Positions 33,728-44,756 of a stretch of 64,000 bases of DNA are shown here, piece after piece. The notes under the pieces are model-generated. The model was not told the origin of the DNA and searched no databases. It saw only the letters and a program-made list of their open reading frames with translations. Source of the DNA: Carposina sasakii (Eukaryota; Arthropoda; Insecta; Lepidoptera; Carposinidae); the NCBI GenBank assembly GCA_014607495.2, contig CP053175.1, forward strand, positions 8,246,001 through 8,310,000, written 5' to 3'. How positions within the stretch are numbered: the stretch's first letter is position 1; each line of letters starts with the position of its first letter. Position numbers and translations under genes: made by a program.

Positions 33728-34240
33728 TACATCGGCGTATTGCAGTCTGCTGATGGATGTAGGCCTCCCTCAGGACATGCCAACAGACTACTGCCATAGG
33801 AGGGTTTTTGCCCATAGTCACCACGCTGGGCAGGCGGGTTGGTGACCGCAGAGTGATTTTTGGACTATGTAAACAGTAGACTGACAAAAAAAGTGTACAG
33901 CGGAAGATTGGATGGAAGGGTTGGAAGGGGAAGACCTCGCCGGACTTTCACCGATCAAATTGGTGAAATTCTAAGGAAAGATCAGGTCAAGAGTACCCTA
34001 AACCGACGAGCATGCATTAAGAATATCATGAAAGTAGATAAAGCGAAAGAGGTGTGTCAGGATCGTAGCAAATGGAGATCCGTGATCTCTGCCTACCCCT
34101 CCGGGAAAGAGTCGTGATTTTATGTATGTATGTAGACATAGAGAAGCGCTTCTGCCCACTTCCCGGAAACTTTAGTCGCTTCTTACGATACCCACGGGCA
34201 GACATGGGACGCTATTCTGCTCTGCCGACAACACGGCAAA
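33728..34240. repeat. Interspersed repeat X, copy 3, split by a LINE fragment
   Basis: The left part (33728..33870) ends GATTTTTGGACTATGT. The right part resumes near 34129 and includes GCCCACTTCCCGGAAACTTT and ACGATACCCACGGGCAGACA. The LINE 3' fragment at 33871..34128 is inserted between them. Confidence 0.65.
33871..34128 (+). pseudogene. LINE ORF2, C-terminal fragment inserted in repeat X
   Basis: The open frame reads SGRLDGRVGRGRPRRTFTDQ, IGEILRKDQVKSTLNRRACI and DRSKWRSVISAYPSGKES, then stops. Next comes a TATGTATGTATGTA tail. This is the C-terminus of a non-LTR ORF2 with its GTAT-repeat 3' end, 5'-truncated to about 80 codons. The preserved frame suggests it is not very old. Confidence 0.75.
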
Positions 34241-34628
34241 TACATGACGTGTATTGTATAGCTAATGGAAAATTTTGAAAATGCAAATTAAACATATTCA
34301 TATACACATTCATTAAGTTCTTCATACATGCTCATCGGTTTTGGGTGCTGTTAAGTAATATATTTTTATTTAAGTAAATTTAATTTTAATAAAAGTATTT
34401 TTTCTAAAGTTTTCCATAATTTTTGAAGCACCCTTGAGGTAAGTCTTCGCCGGTACTCGTGTTAGTGACTGGGGCTTGTAAAAGTTCAAAGGGGTTGAGG
34501 GTTGAACACTTACGGTTAGAGAACTTTGGGTTCTTTGCAAATAATGTGTGTGAGTCGGTTGATAAACCGTGTCCACTGTACCTATGCTTTAGGTAATTAG
34601 TATTTTAGATGTATTTTTTTCTGTCAGC

Positions 34629-34726
34629 TTAATCTATTATTATTACTACTTAATCTATTATTATTGCTACTTAATCTATTATTATTACTACTTAATCTAT
34701 TATTATTACTACTTAATCTATTATTA
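34629..34726. repeat. 21-bp minisatellite
   Basis: The unit TTAATCTATTATTATTACTAC is repeated nearly five times, with one unit carrying G for A. No gene overlaps. Confidence 0.9.
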
Positions 34727-34807
34727 CTTTACTATAATACATACATACATATGGCGTAGTCAGAACTACAGAAGCATAAAGGAGATAACAAAATAACTGA
34801 TGCAGGC

Positions 34808-35035
34808 TTCAACTAGAATACATCAGCTGCATCTCCTTCCATGCATGTTGTAAGAGTCGACTAAGGAACTCAGTGGTATGCTCTCAGGCGACCAGCTACC
34901 AACGTTTCACTTCATCATCATCAGCCTATTGCAGTCCACTGCTGGACGTAGGTCTCCCCCAGGGCATGCCACAAGACTGCCATGGGGGGTATTTACCCAC
35001 CACCACGCTGGGCAGGCGGGTTGGTGACCGGCCAT
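34808..35035. repeat. Repeats Y (copy 4) and X (copy 4), joined
   Basis: 34808..34912 has the repeat Y landmarks (CTGCATCTCCTTCCATGCAT). 34913..35035 has the repeat X landmarks starting CATCATCATCAGCCTATTGC. Y sequence (GCTAAACGTGACTATGGGAC) resumes at 35034, so X appears to be inserted in Y. Confidence 0.6.
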
Positions 35036-35085
35036 GCTAAACGTGACTATGGGACCCCCTTTATGATCCTGCAATCACTTTAGTC

Positions 35086-35330
35086 TTCAGTCTATTGCTG
35101 GACGTAGGCCTCCTCCAGGGCACGCCACAAGGCTACTGCCACAGGAGGGCTTTGCCCATAGTTACCACGCTGGCCAGGCGGGTTGGTGAATGCATTCTGA
35201 TTTTTGGACTATGTCGTCAGTACGAGAGGCGCTGCTGCCCACCTCTAGGAAACCTTTAATCGCCTCGTACGATACCCACGGGCAGACATGGGGTGGTACA
35301 AACTCTACTCTACCGGCACCACGCGGCCGC
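35086..35330. repeat. Interspersed repeat X, copy 5
   Basis: A long copy from CTATTGCTGGACGTAGGCCT through GGTTGGTGAATGCATTCTGA to CTACTCTACCGGCACCACGC. Same family as the copy interrupted by Transib. Confidence 0.7.
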
Positions 35331-35344
35331 TGTGCTTTTTATTA

Positions 35345-35510
35345 TACCTTATAGCTGTTGCCCGCACCTCCGTCCGCGTGGACTGCAGAAAAAACAAAAT
35401 GTCGAATTTATCCGAAATAAAAAGTATCCTATGTTACTCCTATACGAAATAAATGATCGGTTGAGTAGATTTCGCGTGAAAGCAACTTTCACCTTTAAAT
35501 TATAGCAAGG
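35345..35510 (-). mobile_element. Helitron-like fragment
   Basis: It begins TAGCTGTTGCCCGCACCTCC, the reverse of a Helitron-type 3' end, and continues with GTCGAATTTATCCGAAATAA and TGATCGGTTGAGTAGATTTC. It is a different subfamily from copies 1-5; the far end is undefined. Confidence 0.5.
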
Positions 35511-36160
35511 ATTACCCAAGTTAATATTGTTACGTACCGCATTTGGTTGACGGTTCGCTACAGATTGCGTTTCGGCTCGATATTTTTGCGGAATTGTCCT
35601 CCTGACTATATTATTTTGGAGCCCTATGGACACGGGATCGCTTCACGCTCGGCCTCCCACACTAACGACAGCGCGACCGCCGGTTATTCACACCTTACTC
35701 TACACGAGTTTTAACATTTTAACTTTTAGGTTTGTTACACTAGTAACAAGTTCTTTCGATAATAATTTGTATACATATGTTTCCAAAAAGAGGTAGTTAG
35801 AACTGCAAGATGATAGGATCCCAGTCTCGTTTAGCATAGGGTTACCAGAGGAAAAAGATCACTAACAAGATGGTAGCTCATCGCCTGAGAGGCTGAGAGA
35901 ATGCCCCCGAGTTTCTTAGTCGCAACTATTTCATTGTGTAGTTTATTAGGCAGGCTCTATACCACTTTTTATTTTCTTATGTTTGAAAATAACATTAAAA
36001 TTGCTCGTTTTTACTTATGTAATAAGGCGTCTGTACCTACTAAGTATAGATTTAAATTGTCTAAAGTTATATTCCAGAAACAGTTACAATATCGACTCAA
36101 AACGGTAATATCCCGGCGTACTTTGACTACATCCTGTATTTACGTACATTTCCATTTCAG

Positions 36161-36289
36161 AGCACCCTGTATAGCGTTTCAATGCACGGATTACAAGACA
36201 CGGAGAATACTCTTAGAGGAGATGCAAACTACAATAATCAAGGGTTCAGTAAAAGTTCCACTAAATACGGCCCACAAAGCTATTTCTGA
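36161..36289 (+). CDS. Possible orphan terminal exon (speculative)
   Basis: A good acceptor (TTTCCATTTCAG) at 36149..36160 precedes a 43-codon frame in phase 0 ending in TGA. It begins STLYSVSMHGLQDTENTLRG and is rich in Asn, Gly and Ser, in the style of the other secreted proteins here. A second frame through the same acceptor is also open to 36338, and no upstream exon was found. It may be chance. Confidence 0.2.
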   Translation, partial: STLYSVSMHGLQDTENTLRGDANYNNQGFSKSSTKYGPQSYF

Positions 36290-36489
36290 CTATATTAATT
36301 ACATGCATATTTACCGCTGTATTGCCGAAATGGGATAGCCAGAACCAGAAATATAAATATAAACATAGTTTGGCCCTATCCCCCTTCCTTCCTTCGTGAT
36401 ACAAACTTGAGCGCACTGTATAATTGATTTAGATTTAAGGCAGGAATATAGTGTTTCCTAGTATTTAGAGTCGGTACCATTAAGTATAC

Positions 36490-36665
36490 TCTGTAGACCA
36501 ATCAGCGGCGAGGATTTTGTTAAATCTTATAACGAGGAGATCATATAGCCACGTTTACCATGGCGCGACCAGCTGTAAAATAAAGGTACAATCAGAAGAT
36601 TAGGGACAAGATGCTAGCTTATAGCCTGAGAGAATGCTCAAGGGTTCCTTAGCTTTTTTAGCTAA
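36490..36665 (-). repeat. Interspersed repeat Y, reverse copy
   Basis: It contains ATAGCCACGTTTACCATGGC and GCTAGCTTATAGCCTGAGAG, the reverse of repeat Y landmarks. Diverged. Confidence 0.5.
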
Positions 36666-37012
36666 TCGAGGATTATATCCCAAATTAATCATTTAAACTT
36701 TAAACTAAAGGAACTTAGAACGCGTCGATTTCTCTTCTTATTATAGGTAAAAATAACTTTGAAAAAACTTTATTACTGAAAACCAAGTTTTACATAACTT
36801 ATGCAGCTCAAATAACCTTAATAACATAAAACTTAAGGCTTAAAATACTCCAGCAGGGTGAATCCTGTAAGTTTGTTTACTATGCACAACTTCTTGAAAG
36901 GTAAGAAGTTAGAGAATTCTTGTAAAGTTTCAATAATTTTAATATTTTGCTGCACGAAGTAAATATTATGAGTTTATTTTACAAATTACCGAATGCAATT
37001 TTATGGACTTAG

Positions 37013-37154
37013 GGCCGATTTTTCTAAACGTCATCAGATAGATAGCTTATCAGAAGAATAAAGTTGATGGTGTCCTTCTCTGAAACTTGAACATGATAAA
37101 GACAGCATCAACTTTATTCTTCTGGTAGGCTATCTGACGTTTGGGAAAAATCGA
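37013..37154. repeat. Hairpin repeat G, copy 1
   Basis: A near-perfect foldback of about 140 bp. The left arm has GGCCGATTTTTCTAAACGTC and AGAAGAATAAAGTTGATG; the right arm carries their complements, CATCAACTTTATTCTTCT and ending GGGAAAAATCGAC. A hairpin of this length could also act as a small-RNA source if transcribed. Confidence 0.75.
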
Positions 37155-37257
37155 CAATAAAAATAACAAAATATTGCTTTTCCTTGGCTATAATTTTCCT
37201 TTAACAAAGTCTTATAATAATTCTATTTAATAAGTATTACCTATATATGTTCCAATG

Positions 37258-37400
37258 CTGATGCGGGGCTTCACTAGAATACATCAGCTGTATCTCCTTC
37301 CGTGCATTTTGCAAGAGTCGACGAATGAGCCCAAAAGGGCAATCGCGTAAAAGACAAGGTTTTGGTTATGGTTTAGTTTTAGTTTAAGGCGCCGCAGTGC
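37258..37400 (+). repeat. Interspersed repeat Y, truncated copy
   Basis: It starts GGGGCTTCACTAGAATACAT and CAGCTGTATCTCCTTCCGTG, then loses similarity after about 37340. Confidence 0.5.
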
Positions 37401-37750
37401 TCAATAATAAAATACAAAACGATCATGGCCGGACGCCGACTGAGGGAAGTTTATTTCCATACAAATATGAGCGAAGACTACACTTAAACTAAAAGAGCGT
37501 AAACGACAAAACATATTTTTGTGTTTTACTGAAAAAGTATACTTACATTATTTTAAAAAAAATGTAATACACGTTTACTATGGGTGCGCCCACCACCGGG
37601 CCCTACACCCTCCACTGACCCTCGGATCTGATAACTCATAATTGCGACAACAGGCACTTGCACTAACTACAATCGCCATGAGAAACCAGACCCGAGCACC
37701 TAGCATGCAAGACGATACATTGCACCATTCCGAAATCAAAAACTAGATAA

Positions 37751-37797
37751 ATAATCTACATATGTTTCGCCAACAACCGTGGCATCCTCAGGATTAT
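37751..37797 (-). ncRNA. Hammerhead ribozyme motif (type I, minimal)
   Basis: On the minus strand, ATAATC and GATTAT form a perfect 6-bp helix I around the fold. Between them come the core CTGAGGA (CUGANGA), one extra U, helix II GCCA/TGGC with a 7-base loop, the core GAAA and a very short helix III, C-ATAT-G. The predicted cleavage site follows GUA, an allowed triplet. Hammerheads are known in Penelope-like elements, where they probably process the transcript. The single U between core and helix II is unusual against the textbook hammerhead and could lower activity. Confidence 0.75.
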
Positions 37798-38132
37798 AGA
37801 AATTAGTAAATTAGTAAACCACTAATTACTATGAACCTCTAAAACCCAACACATTACTTACACAGAATTAACTACCCTCTACTAAGTATTAAAAAATATA
37901 TAAATAATTACCCACCATTATTTATATTTCAAATAAATATATACTATTTGTGCACACAAACCAAATAGTATTGGGTGAATTAGTTAAATTTAAATGAAAA
38001 AATTCAAAAATTCACCAAAATATTGATAAATTAGTAAAGAAAACAAGGATGTATGGAACAACATATTCCATTGCCCACAAAAACAAAAATTGTTATTGAC
38101 ATTGACAAGCCACTACATTCTAAGGTTACTGT

Positions 38133-39332
38133 TTATTTATTTATTCTAGCCAATGAGTTCAATAGCGGAGACGAAAATTCAACCTGTTCATTTAAAAGGT
38201 TTACACCAGAATATTTGGCTTTCAAAATCTCCAACTGTTCCAAAATAGATAGACGAATGCCCTTTTCACACGTATGCAGACTAACAAAACTGTGGTCATC
38301 TGGAATTTTATGATTTGAAACTAACAAGTGTTTGGCAAAATGTGATTTTTCAGGGAAATTGTTCCTATAAGCTGCCAAATGTTCTTGGTATCTAATCTTG
38401 AAGTTACGACCCGTTTGACCTATATAAACAGAATTACAGTCAGGACAGTGCAAGCTATAAACTCCTGATTTTTTATCAATTGGTAATATTTGTTTTGTGT
38501 TAATTAATCTATTTAAAGAATTAAAAGTCTTAAAAGCCACCAAGATGTTTTGTTTTTTCAATGATTTTGCAATCATCTCTGAGATATAGCCAAAATATGG
38601 TAAACTACCAGTGTAAATATTTGTAATCTCCTCTATTTTTGGGTACAACATTTGTTTAACTAAAATGTTTTTCTTTTTATCAATTAGGTTATAAATTAGT
38701 TGTGAACTATATCCATTTGATCTGGCTATTTGTATAATAGTATTTATTTCTTTAACATAATTAAAGTTATTAAGCGGTAACGTTACTAACCTGTGTATCA
38801 TTGATTTGTATGCCTCAAGCTTATGTTGCCATGGATGGAAAGAATCAATTGGAATAGTTACATCTGTATGTGTTGGTTTCCGGTAAACTGAAAAATCATG
38901 ATAATCTCCCAATCTAGTAATAGTTACATCTAAAAAATTTATACTATTGTTTATTTCTTGTTCTATTTTAAATTTAATCTTAGGATGTTTTGTGTTAAGG
39001 ACGTTAACAAAAAGATGAAACTGCCTAACTGTGCCTGTCCAACATAAGATGATATCATCAACATATCTAAAATAATATTTTATATGATTATTACTATTAA
39101 CAATATATTCATTTTCAAACCAATCCATAAATATATCGGCTAAAAGAGGTGAAAGCGGAGAACCCATAGTAAGACCATCCTTTTGTATGTAATATGTATT
39201 ATTATAGCAGAAATAATTCTGGCTCATACAAAGTCTAGTTAAGGTAATAAGATTATCTGCCTCCATTGGATTTAGTTTAACTTTTTCACACCAAGTTTTA
39301 ATAATATTTAATAATATGGTGGGCGCACCCAT
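38133..39332 (-). pseudogene. Penelope-like RT (partial) with GIY-YIG endonuclease
   Basis: A 399-codon open frame. RT motifs: GLTMGSPLSPLLADIFM at 53-69, FRYVDDIIL at 88-96 with the two catalytic aspartates, and INFLDVTITR at 131-140. The linker contains a conserved KLPYFGYIS-like stretch near 243-251. The C-terminal GIY-YIG nuclease has GVYSLHCPDC at 290-299 (with its CxxC), YIGQTGRNFKIRYQEH at 303-318 and the glutamate in ILEQ near 365. The first RT motifs, including the first catalytic aspartate, are missing. The first five codons come from the inverted terminal segment, so the ATG is accidental. It is open but truncated and very probably non-functional. Confidence 0.9.
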
Positions 39333-39393
39333 AGTGAATGTTTGAACTTCCGAATTGTAACGCCTAATACAATTTCATTTATAATACACGTTT

Positions 39394-40028
39394 TTAGAGT
39401 CTTTTAGATCAAGTCTATTGATACAAAAATTAAGGATGAAATCGCTCTGGTTTTCCTGTAAAATTAACAAATAGGGTTTAAAAGAGATATTGTCAACATA
39501 CTTTTTATCGTAAAAAAGTCAACGAATCGTGCTTCTGCAACTACAAAAAGTAAGACAATATAATGAAGAATTCGATTATTAAATATTATTTTCCTATATT
39601 TTGTAATAACTGAGAAAAATCGACGTAATTAACACTAATTTCACCAATTCGTCGTTTTAACTTTGGTTTGGCTGTTTATTTAACATTCAGACATTTTTTA
39701 TGGCTTTAGACGTTGTCAAAATTTAACGCGATACGAAACGTGTATTGGACTGTGTATGCAGTCAAATTGTGTAACTCTGCCTCACACCGTGAGAGATTGC
39801 CAAACTGTTGCTACATTTAAGAAAAGGTTAAAGAACCACTACCTCTCGCTTCAATAGAAATGAGTCTGTCTGTTATATATTTGATTAATAGATATTTATG
39901 TATGTTTATGTAGGTATATTTTGTTAATTTTATTGATTAGATTAGGGTATCTATTTGTTAAATTCAAATTTTATTATAGATTCTGTGTACACGCATATCT
40001 ACCTTTTATATTTAATTGTTACTTTCCC
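39394..40028. other. Intergenic stretch, nothing recognised
   Basis: No supported exon or repeat. Composition is AT-rich and typical of the surroundings. Confidence 0.4.
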
Positions 40029-40133
40029 AAATGGTTTGCTGGAAGAAATCTCTTTCAGAGATAAGCACGCCTTTGTACATTTTCTTTCATAATTTCTGTC
40101 TGTATATAATTGTATGTGTACAATAAAGAATAA
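40029..40133 (+). repeat. LINE 3' tail fragment
   Basis: It carries TGGTTTGCTGGAAGAAATCTC, GATAAGCACGCCTTTGTACA and TGTGTACAATAAAGAATAAG. Best preserved of the tail copies (also 4145, 22657, 33178). It resembles a CR1-like LINE 3' end. Confidence 0.6.
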
Positions 40134-41930
40134 GAATAAGTTAAATGTGCATAACGTAACTTTTTTGGTTGTGGTTTAGCTTTGGTAAATACGTTCAACA
40201 TTTGCGCGAATGCCCTCCTGGATTCTCTCAGACGATAAACTAGCAACTCGTCACTGACACTTTACTCTGTGCCCGCTATGTCAAGTGTTGTTGTGGGATC
40301 TCCTATTACTCCTGCAGTTCTCACTTCGCCATTTCGTAAAGCATCGAAGTGCTAAAACTCAAATCCCGAAGTCGAGTCGCTAAGTGTGCCCATTGCTATA
40401 GCTCCGGCATTTTTACACCCCCGCCCTCTGTAAGCCATTTTATTCCCCCGGCGTTTAAAACATAGAGTAAATTTGCAGTGCGACAACTTTACGTGTGCAT
40501 TTTTAAATCGCCCTTGTTCCTAGACTTTGTTTTAGTCTAAATAGTCAGTGGGACCTACTTTAGACCTACACTCATTGGCCACATGTTTCTATAACGTCTA
40601 GCAACTATTATTTTCAAAGGTCATTTTACTGTTTCAGACTAAAAAGTGAGATTCCTGACTACCGATAGAATTGAAAATATTTTTTAGCCTGACTAGTATA
40701 AATGTAGGCCTACGTCCAGCAGTGGACTGCAATAGGCTGAAGACGAAGACGAAGTATAAATGTAACACATGGTTTTATATTCTTATAAAAGATTTCGCTT
40801 TCGCGTAAAAGACATAGACGATACGCGGTGTATTGTCACGGGGTGTAAGATTCGCTTCGAGGATATATAAATACTAAAATCGTAAAAGCGTCTCATTGTT
40901 CGCTGGTTTCGCTGTCTGAATACATGAATGCTCGCCGTGTAACATGTAACAATCCGAGCTTCACTACATAAAAAACAAAGTTGCTTTCCGCTGTCTGTCT
41001 GTCCCTATGTATATAGGTACTTAGATCTATCAAACTACGCAATAATTTTTAAAGCCTTTTTTTTAAAGATAAAGTGATTCACAAAAAAACGTATACCTCT
41101 ACATGGAAACTGCTCTACGCTTGATCTTAAAATATGACTGCGATTTACAGTCAAATGGCAGTCGTTAGAGCGACCGCAGCTACCTCACGGCTATTTTACA
41201 AACAAATACAAAGATACTTCTTTAGTATAGAACAATAAGTCCACCAACCAGAACCATATCTTATACTGTTAGGTATTTCGATAATTTCTACCAAAAATTA
41301 TTAATTAAATGTGGACGAGACGAAAGAACTATGTTTGGAACGTACTAAATAGATATCTGATAGTCTCCTACCCTACCCCTATGGGAAATGGGCGTAAGAT
41401 TATCTTTGTATGTATTATTTTTATTGAAATCCTACAAAGTTATAATAATTACTTACATATTATTCTAAACACTCCAATTAAATTAATAAATATAGATATC
41501 TAAATATAAATTAGAATTATGTAGGTATCTAATACGTTGCTTTTAACACGAGATTACTGAACTCGGAGGCGTTCATTACTAGCATACATACATCCAGCCT
41601 AACTATTCTTAACATATCTGTAAAATCTCCCTTGTGGTCCTGCACTTCTGCAGTTCTTAAACAAGTACCTACCCGCAACGGAATCGCGACCGGAACGCAA
41701 TCGGCAAAATGGCTGACCGTTTTCCGTCGCCGCAATTGTTTACAGTACCCGGTATTACAGGCTTTATTTTTATTAACACAAACACACAGCTACTGGATGT
41801 GGCTTGAATAAATCTTACGAATTTGTAAAATATTTACTCTTATTTCCCACCGACTCATTTATGAACTGTAGGGTTGAGCTAAGCAATATATCATAGCATT
41901 TCATTACGTCAAGATAGCAGCATACATATT
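40134..41930. other. Intergenic stretch with fragmentary repeats
   Basis: No gene recognised. A repeat Y scrap is near 40215..40340 (GACGATAAACTAGCAACTCG). A TACGTCCAGCAGTGGACTGC LINE end lies near 40710..40740. The rest is unexplained. Confidence 0.4.
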
Positions 41931-41935
41931 CTACC

Positions 41936-42176
41936 ACTAGTGAACGCCTGCGACTCCGTCCGCGTGGACTACAGAAAAAGTAGACGCCATAGGTCCTGGG
42001 TTCGAATCCCGGTAGGTGCAAACATTGATATGATGAATATCGATGTTTGTTTCCGAGTCATGGATGTTTCTATACTTATCGTATTTATATACCGTCTATA
42101 ATATTTTTTCTCATATATCTTCCATGTACAGACAGCGATCCGTTACATTTTTATTATATGTATAGATATATATCAT
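41936..42176 (-). mobile_element. Helitron-like element carrying a SINE fragment
   Basis: Both Helitron ends are present in reverse: CACTAGTGAACGCCTGCG at the left, and ATATATCTTCCATGTACAGA to TTTTATTATATGTATAGA at the right. The body between about 41982 and 42100 is a piece of the tRNA-derived SINE (CCTGGGTTCGAATCCCGG, then CCGAGTCATGGATGTTTCTA). It starts at the B-box side and ends before the SINE tail. The normal Helitron body is absent. Confidence 0.7.
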
Positions 42177-42205
42177 AGCATGTGCTATGCTAGGTTATTC
42201 TACTA

Positions 42206-42619
42206 TACAGGGTGTGGGTGACAGCCAGGCAAATATTGTAACACTGATCAAGTAGGTACCATTGTTTTAAGTTATACGACAGTTGGTTAGATCAAAAGCA
42301 CGGTTTGCGAAAGGTCGTTCAAATCTTACTCGGGTGAGTTTTTTTTATTTTTAATAATTATATTTATTATACGACAGTGTTAATTATGATCAGTATTTTG
42401 AAGTTTTTTGAGACCAATTTTTTTGAAAGTTATCCATAGCTAAAAATTTTGAATTTATGTTATTATCTAAGGGCTTCTTAAACAAACTACACAATTTTTA
42501 TTCCTGAAAAAATGAAAATAATGACGGAAAATTTCAGTGGTTTTCGCCTCAGAATCATGGTCTGAAGTCGCCATATCAATATTTGCCTGGCTGTCACTTC
42601 CACCGTGTACATTCTTCCC
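42206..42619 (+). mobile_element. MITE family C, complete copy
   Basis: About 410 bp with inverted ends, TACAGGGTGTGGGTGACAGC at the left and GCTGTCACTTCCACCGTGTA at the right, and a TA flank. The inversion includes CAGGCAAATATTG. Non-coding interior. Confidence 0.75.
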
Positions 42620-43265
42620 TTCCTTCCAAGAAGAGTGGACAAATTAAGTTATGGGGATGAAAGCTAAGAATAAACTAACGGAATTTAAATTTAGTCGGAC
42701 GGTATCTCCTTAATGATCCTGCAGTTCTAGCTACCCGATTTCAGAAATACCACCATGTATAGGTATATGTATAAACTGATGATCGATCAGCTGACGATTC
42801 GAATTGCTTTTCGCCTCTTTTGAATTACCCATCCCTACTCGTAGTAGGTACCTTTTAAGTCATCTCCAGTAATCTAATTCCTACGCCCACCAAGACATTG
42901 CAGCAATATTTTCTGTATTTATTTTGAGCAGCGAGACACAATGACTTACATTAATGAGAACGTTGGCTACTCCAACAAAAGTTGAGAAATCTTTTTTGTT
43001 TACAAATCATCTTTATTTTAGCCATTTTGTTTACTTTACTTAATCACTGAACTACGATAGCCATTTCCAGCTAGAGACGTGATTATAGATAGTTATGTGG
43101 CACGTGTAAACCTATAAACCCGTAATAACTGTTTTGGACTAAATATCTAAACGTAAATCTTAAGTAAACTTCTAAGCTGCTCTGGGAGTGAAAAAAACAT
43201 ATAATACTACAGCTGCTTCTCCTCCCGGGCATACTGTACAAGTCAGTAGAGGGACAAGAGGGTCT
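42620..43265. other. Intergenic stretch, nothing recognised
   Basis: No gene found. AATGATCCTGCAGTTCTAGC and GGAGTGAAAAAAACATATAA are short pieces that recur near 44757, so the area derives from repeats. Confidence 0.4.
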
Positions 43266-43440
43266 TAGTGTTTTGTAGGCGATGGGCTGACCACCTGTCA
43301 CTGCTAACCGAAGTTGTACATCCCAACTATACCCTCAAAATTGGTCGGAAGTGGCACCATGTGGTCCTATCGGCCCTTGGTGCTCTGCCTACCCCGTAAA
43401 GGATAAAGGCGTGATTATATGTATGTATGTAAATCTTAAG
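43266..43440 (+). repeat. LINE 3' tail Z, copy 1
   Basis: TTGTACATCCCAACTATACC, GGTCGGAAGTGGCACCATGT and GCTCTGCCTACCCCGTAAAG, ending AGGCGTGATTATATGTATGT. It is the 3' end of a non-LTR family (the GTAT tail is typical). It is repeated at 44757..45010 and 47213..47345. Confidence 0.65.
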
Positions 43441-43688
43441 TACTTAACTGTTATTTTTGAAAAAATTGCCATAAAACTGTAAGAGTGTAGGAACTCCTTC
43501 GTAACACCGACGTGTGCAAGTGAAATAGGTCTAGTCCACTATGAGCACCTGAGTGATAATACGCGACTCTTTAGTGTCCAATGATAACCCATGAATAATC
43601 ACGTGGGTGATCAGAGTTGTAAATCCCTTTCGAATATATATCTACGAGTATCACTTTATGTGAATTCAACATAGTAAATTTTGTCTAC

Positions 43689-44018
43689 ATAATTACATGG
43701 AGACCGTAGCGTTAGACGCCCTCCGGCCAGATATGTGTCAGATGGACCGATGACTCTGGTAGTGACTGGGTGGCAAAAACGGGAGATCGAGACGTGTGTC
43801 GTGCTCTGGGGGAGGCCTACGTCCAGCAGTGGACTGATGATAAAACATATTATGCTTCTATGTAACAGGAACATAGTCCAAAATACAAACTACGGTCACC
43901 AACCCGCTTGCCCAGCGTGGTGACTATGGGCAAATACCCCCCATGGCAGTCTTGTGGCGTGCCCTGGGGGAGGCATACGTCCAGCAGTGGACTGCAATAG
44001 GCTGATGATCATGATGAT
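43689..44018 (+). repeat. RTE-type LINE end plus repeat X, copy 6
   Basis: 43689..43835 reads like the RTE C-terminus region seen at 29717 in the opposite orientation (GCGTTAGACGCCCTCCGGCC). 43868..44018 is repeat X, ending ACTGCAATAGGCTGATGATC. All non-functional. Confidence 0.6.
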
Positions 44019-44282
44019 GTAACAGAAAAAAGTCCACGCCCTAGCAGTTCTCATAACAAAATCAACAGCAGTTTTGCAATCGGAAGCAATATAATCTTAA
44101 TACTCAAAGTTAATACATTTTTATGTGTAACATAATATTGTACATAGGTAGTTTAGCGATAAGATGCATTATAGTTAAATATTATGTAGTATTTATATTT
44201 TTCAGCTGTATTACCTAAATCATTTTTTAAATTGTGTATTGCTGAAAATATGGTAGGTATGGGAAAAAATGTGTTTGCATAG

Positions 44283-44530
44283 TGCCGGCAGAGTATAGTT
44301 TATACCACCCAAAGCTTGCCCGTGGGTATCGTACGAGGCGATTAAGGGTTTCCGGCAGGCGGGCAGCAGCGCCTCCAGTGCTGACAACATAGTCCGAAAA
44401 TCACACTGCGGTCACCAACCCGCCTGCCTAGCGTGGTGACTATGAACAAAACCCCCCTGTGACAGTAGCATTGTGGCGCGCCCTGGGGGAGGCCTTCGTC
44501 CATCAGTGGACTGCAATAGGCTGAAGACAG
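44283..44530. repeat. Interspersed repeat X, copy 7
   Basis: A long copy from GTGCCGGCAGAGTATAGTTT through AACCCGCCTGCCTAGCGTGG and TGACTATGAACAAAACCCCC to GTGGACTGCAATAGGCTGAA. It is the best reference for the uninterrupted sequence at the Transib target site. Confidence 0.7.
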
Positions 44531-44756
44531 ATATTTTAACTCAAACGCAACCAGCCTAGACGGCTCTAGAGCATGTCAAAGAATTATTCATACTAACATA
44601 TAAGTTTGTATGTATGAGTCGAATCGAAAAACACTTTTGGCACAATGGAGTAAAGACATGTGCTAGATAATTCCTTATTGAAATACTTAGACTGTAACGT
44701 AAGTTAATATTTGTAACAGAAAGTGTTTAGTTTTACATAAACATATTTTCTATGCT

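Larger units (their letters stand above)
37577..39381 (-). mobile_element. Penelope-like element, 5'-truncated
   Basis: A 1.8-kb Penelope-like retroelement on the minus strand, flanked by the exact 12-bp direct repeat TAATACACGTTT (37565..37576 and 39382..39393). It encodes the C-terminal part of the RT joined to GIY-YIG and carries a hammerhead-ribozyme motif in its 3' region. Its left end, ACTATGGGTGCGCCCACC, reappears inverted at 39319..39337, so the 5' end carries an inverted scrap of sequence, a known habit of Penelope insertions. The RT lacks its N-terminal motifs, so this copy cannot move by itself. Confidence 0.88.

Noticed and set aside
34629..34726. A CRISPR array from the regular repeats
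   Set aside because: Simple tandem repeat with no spacers, in a eukaryotic genome.
35901..36338. A 145-codon plus-strand gene
   Set aside because: Low-complexity start, passes through a likely splice acceptor, and no motif; only its last part was kept as a speculative exon.
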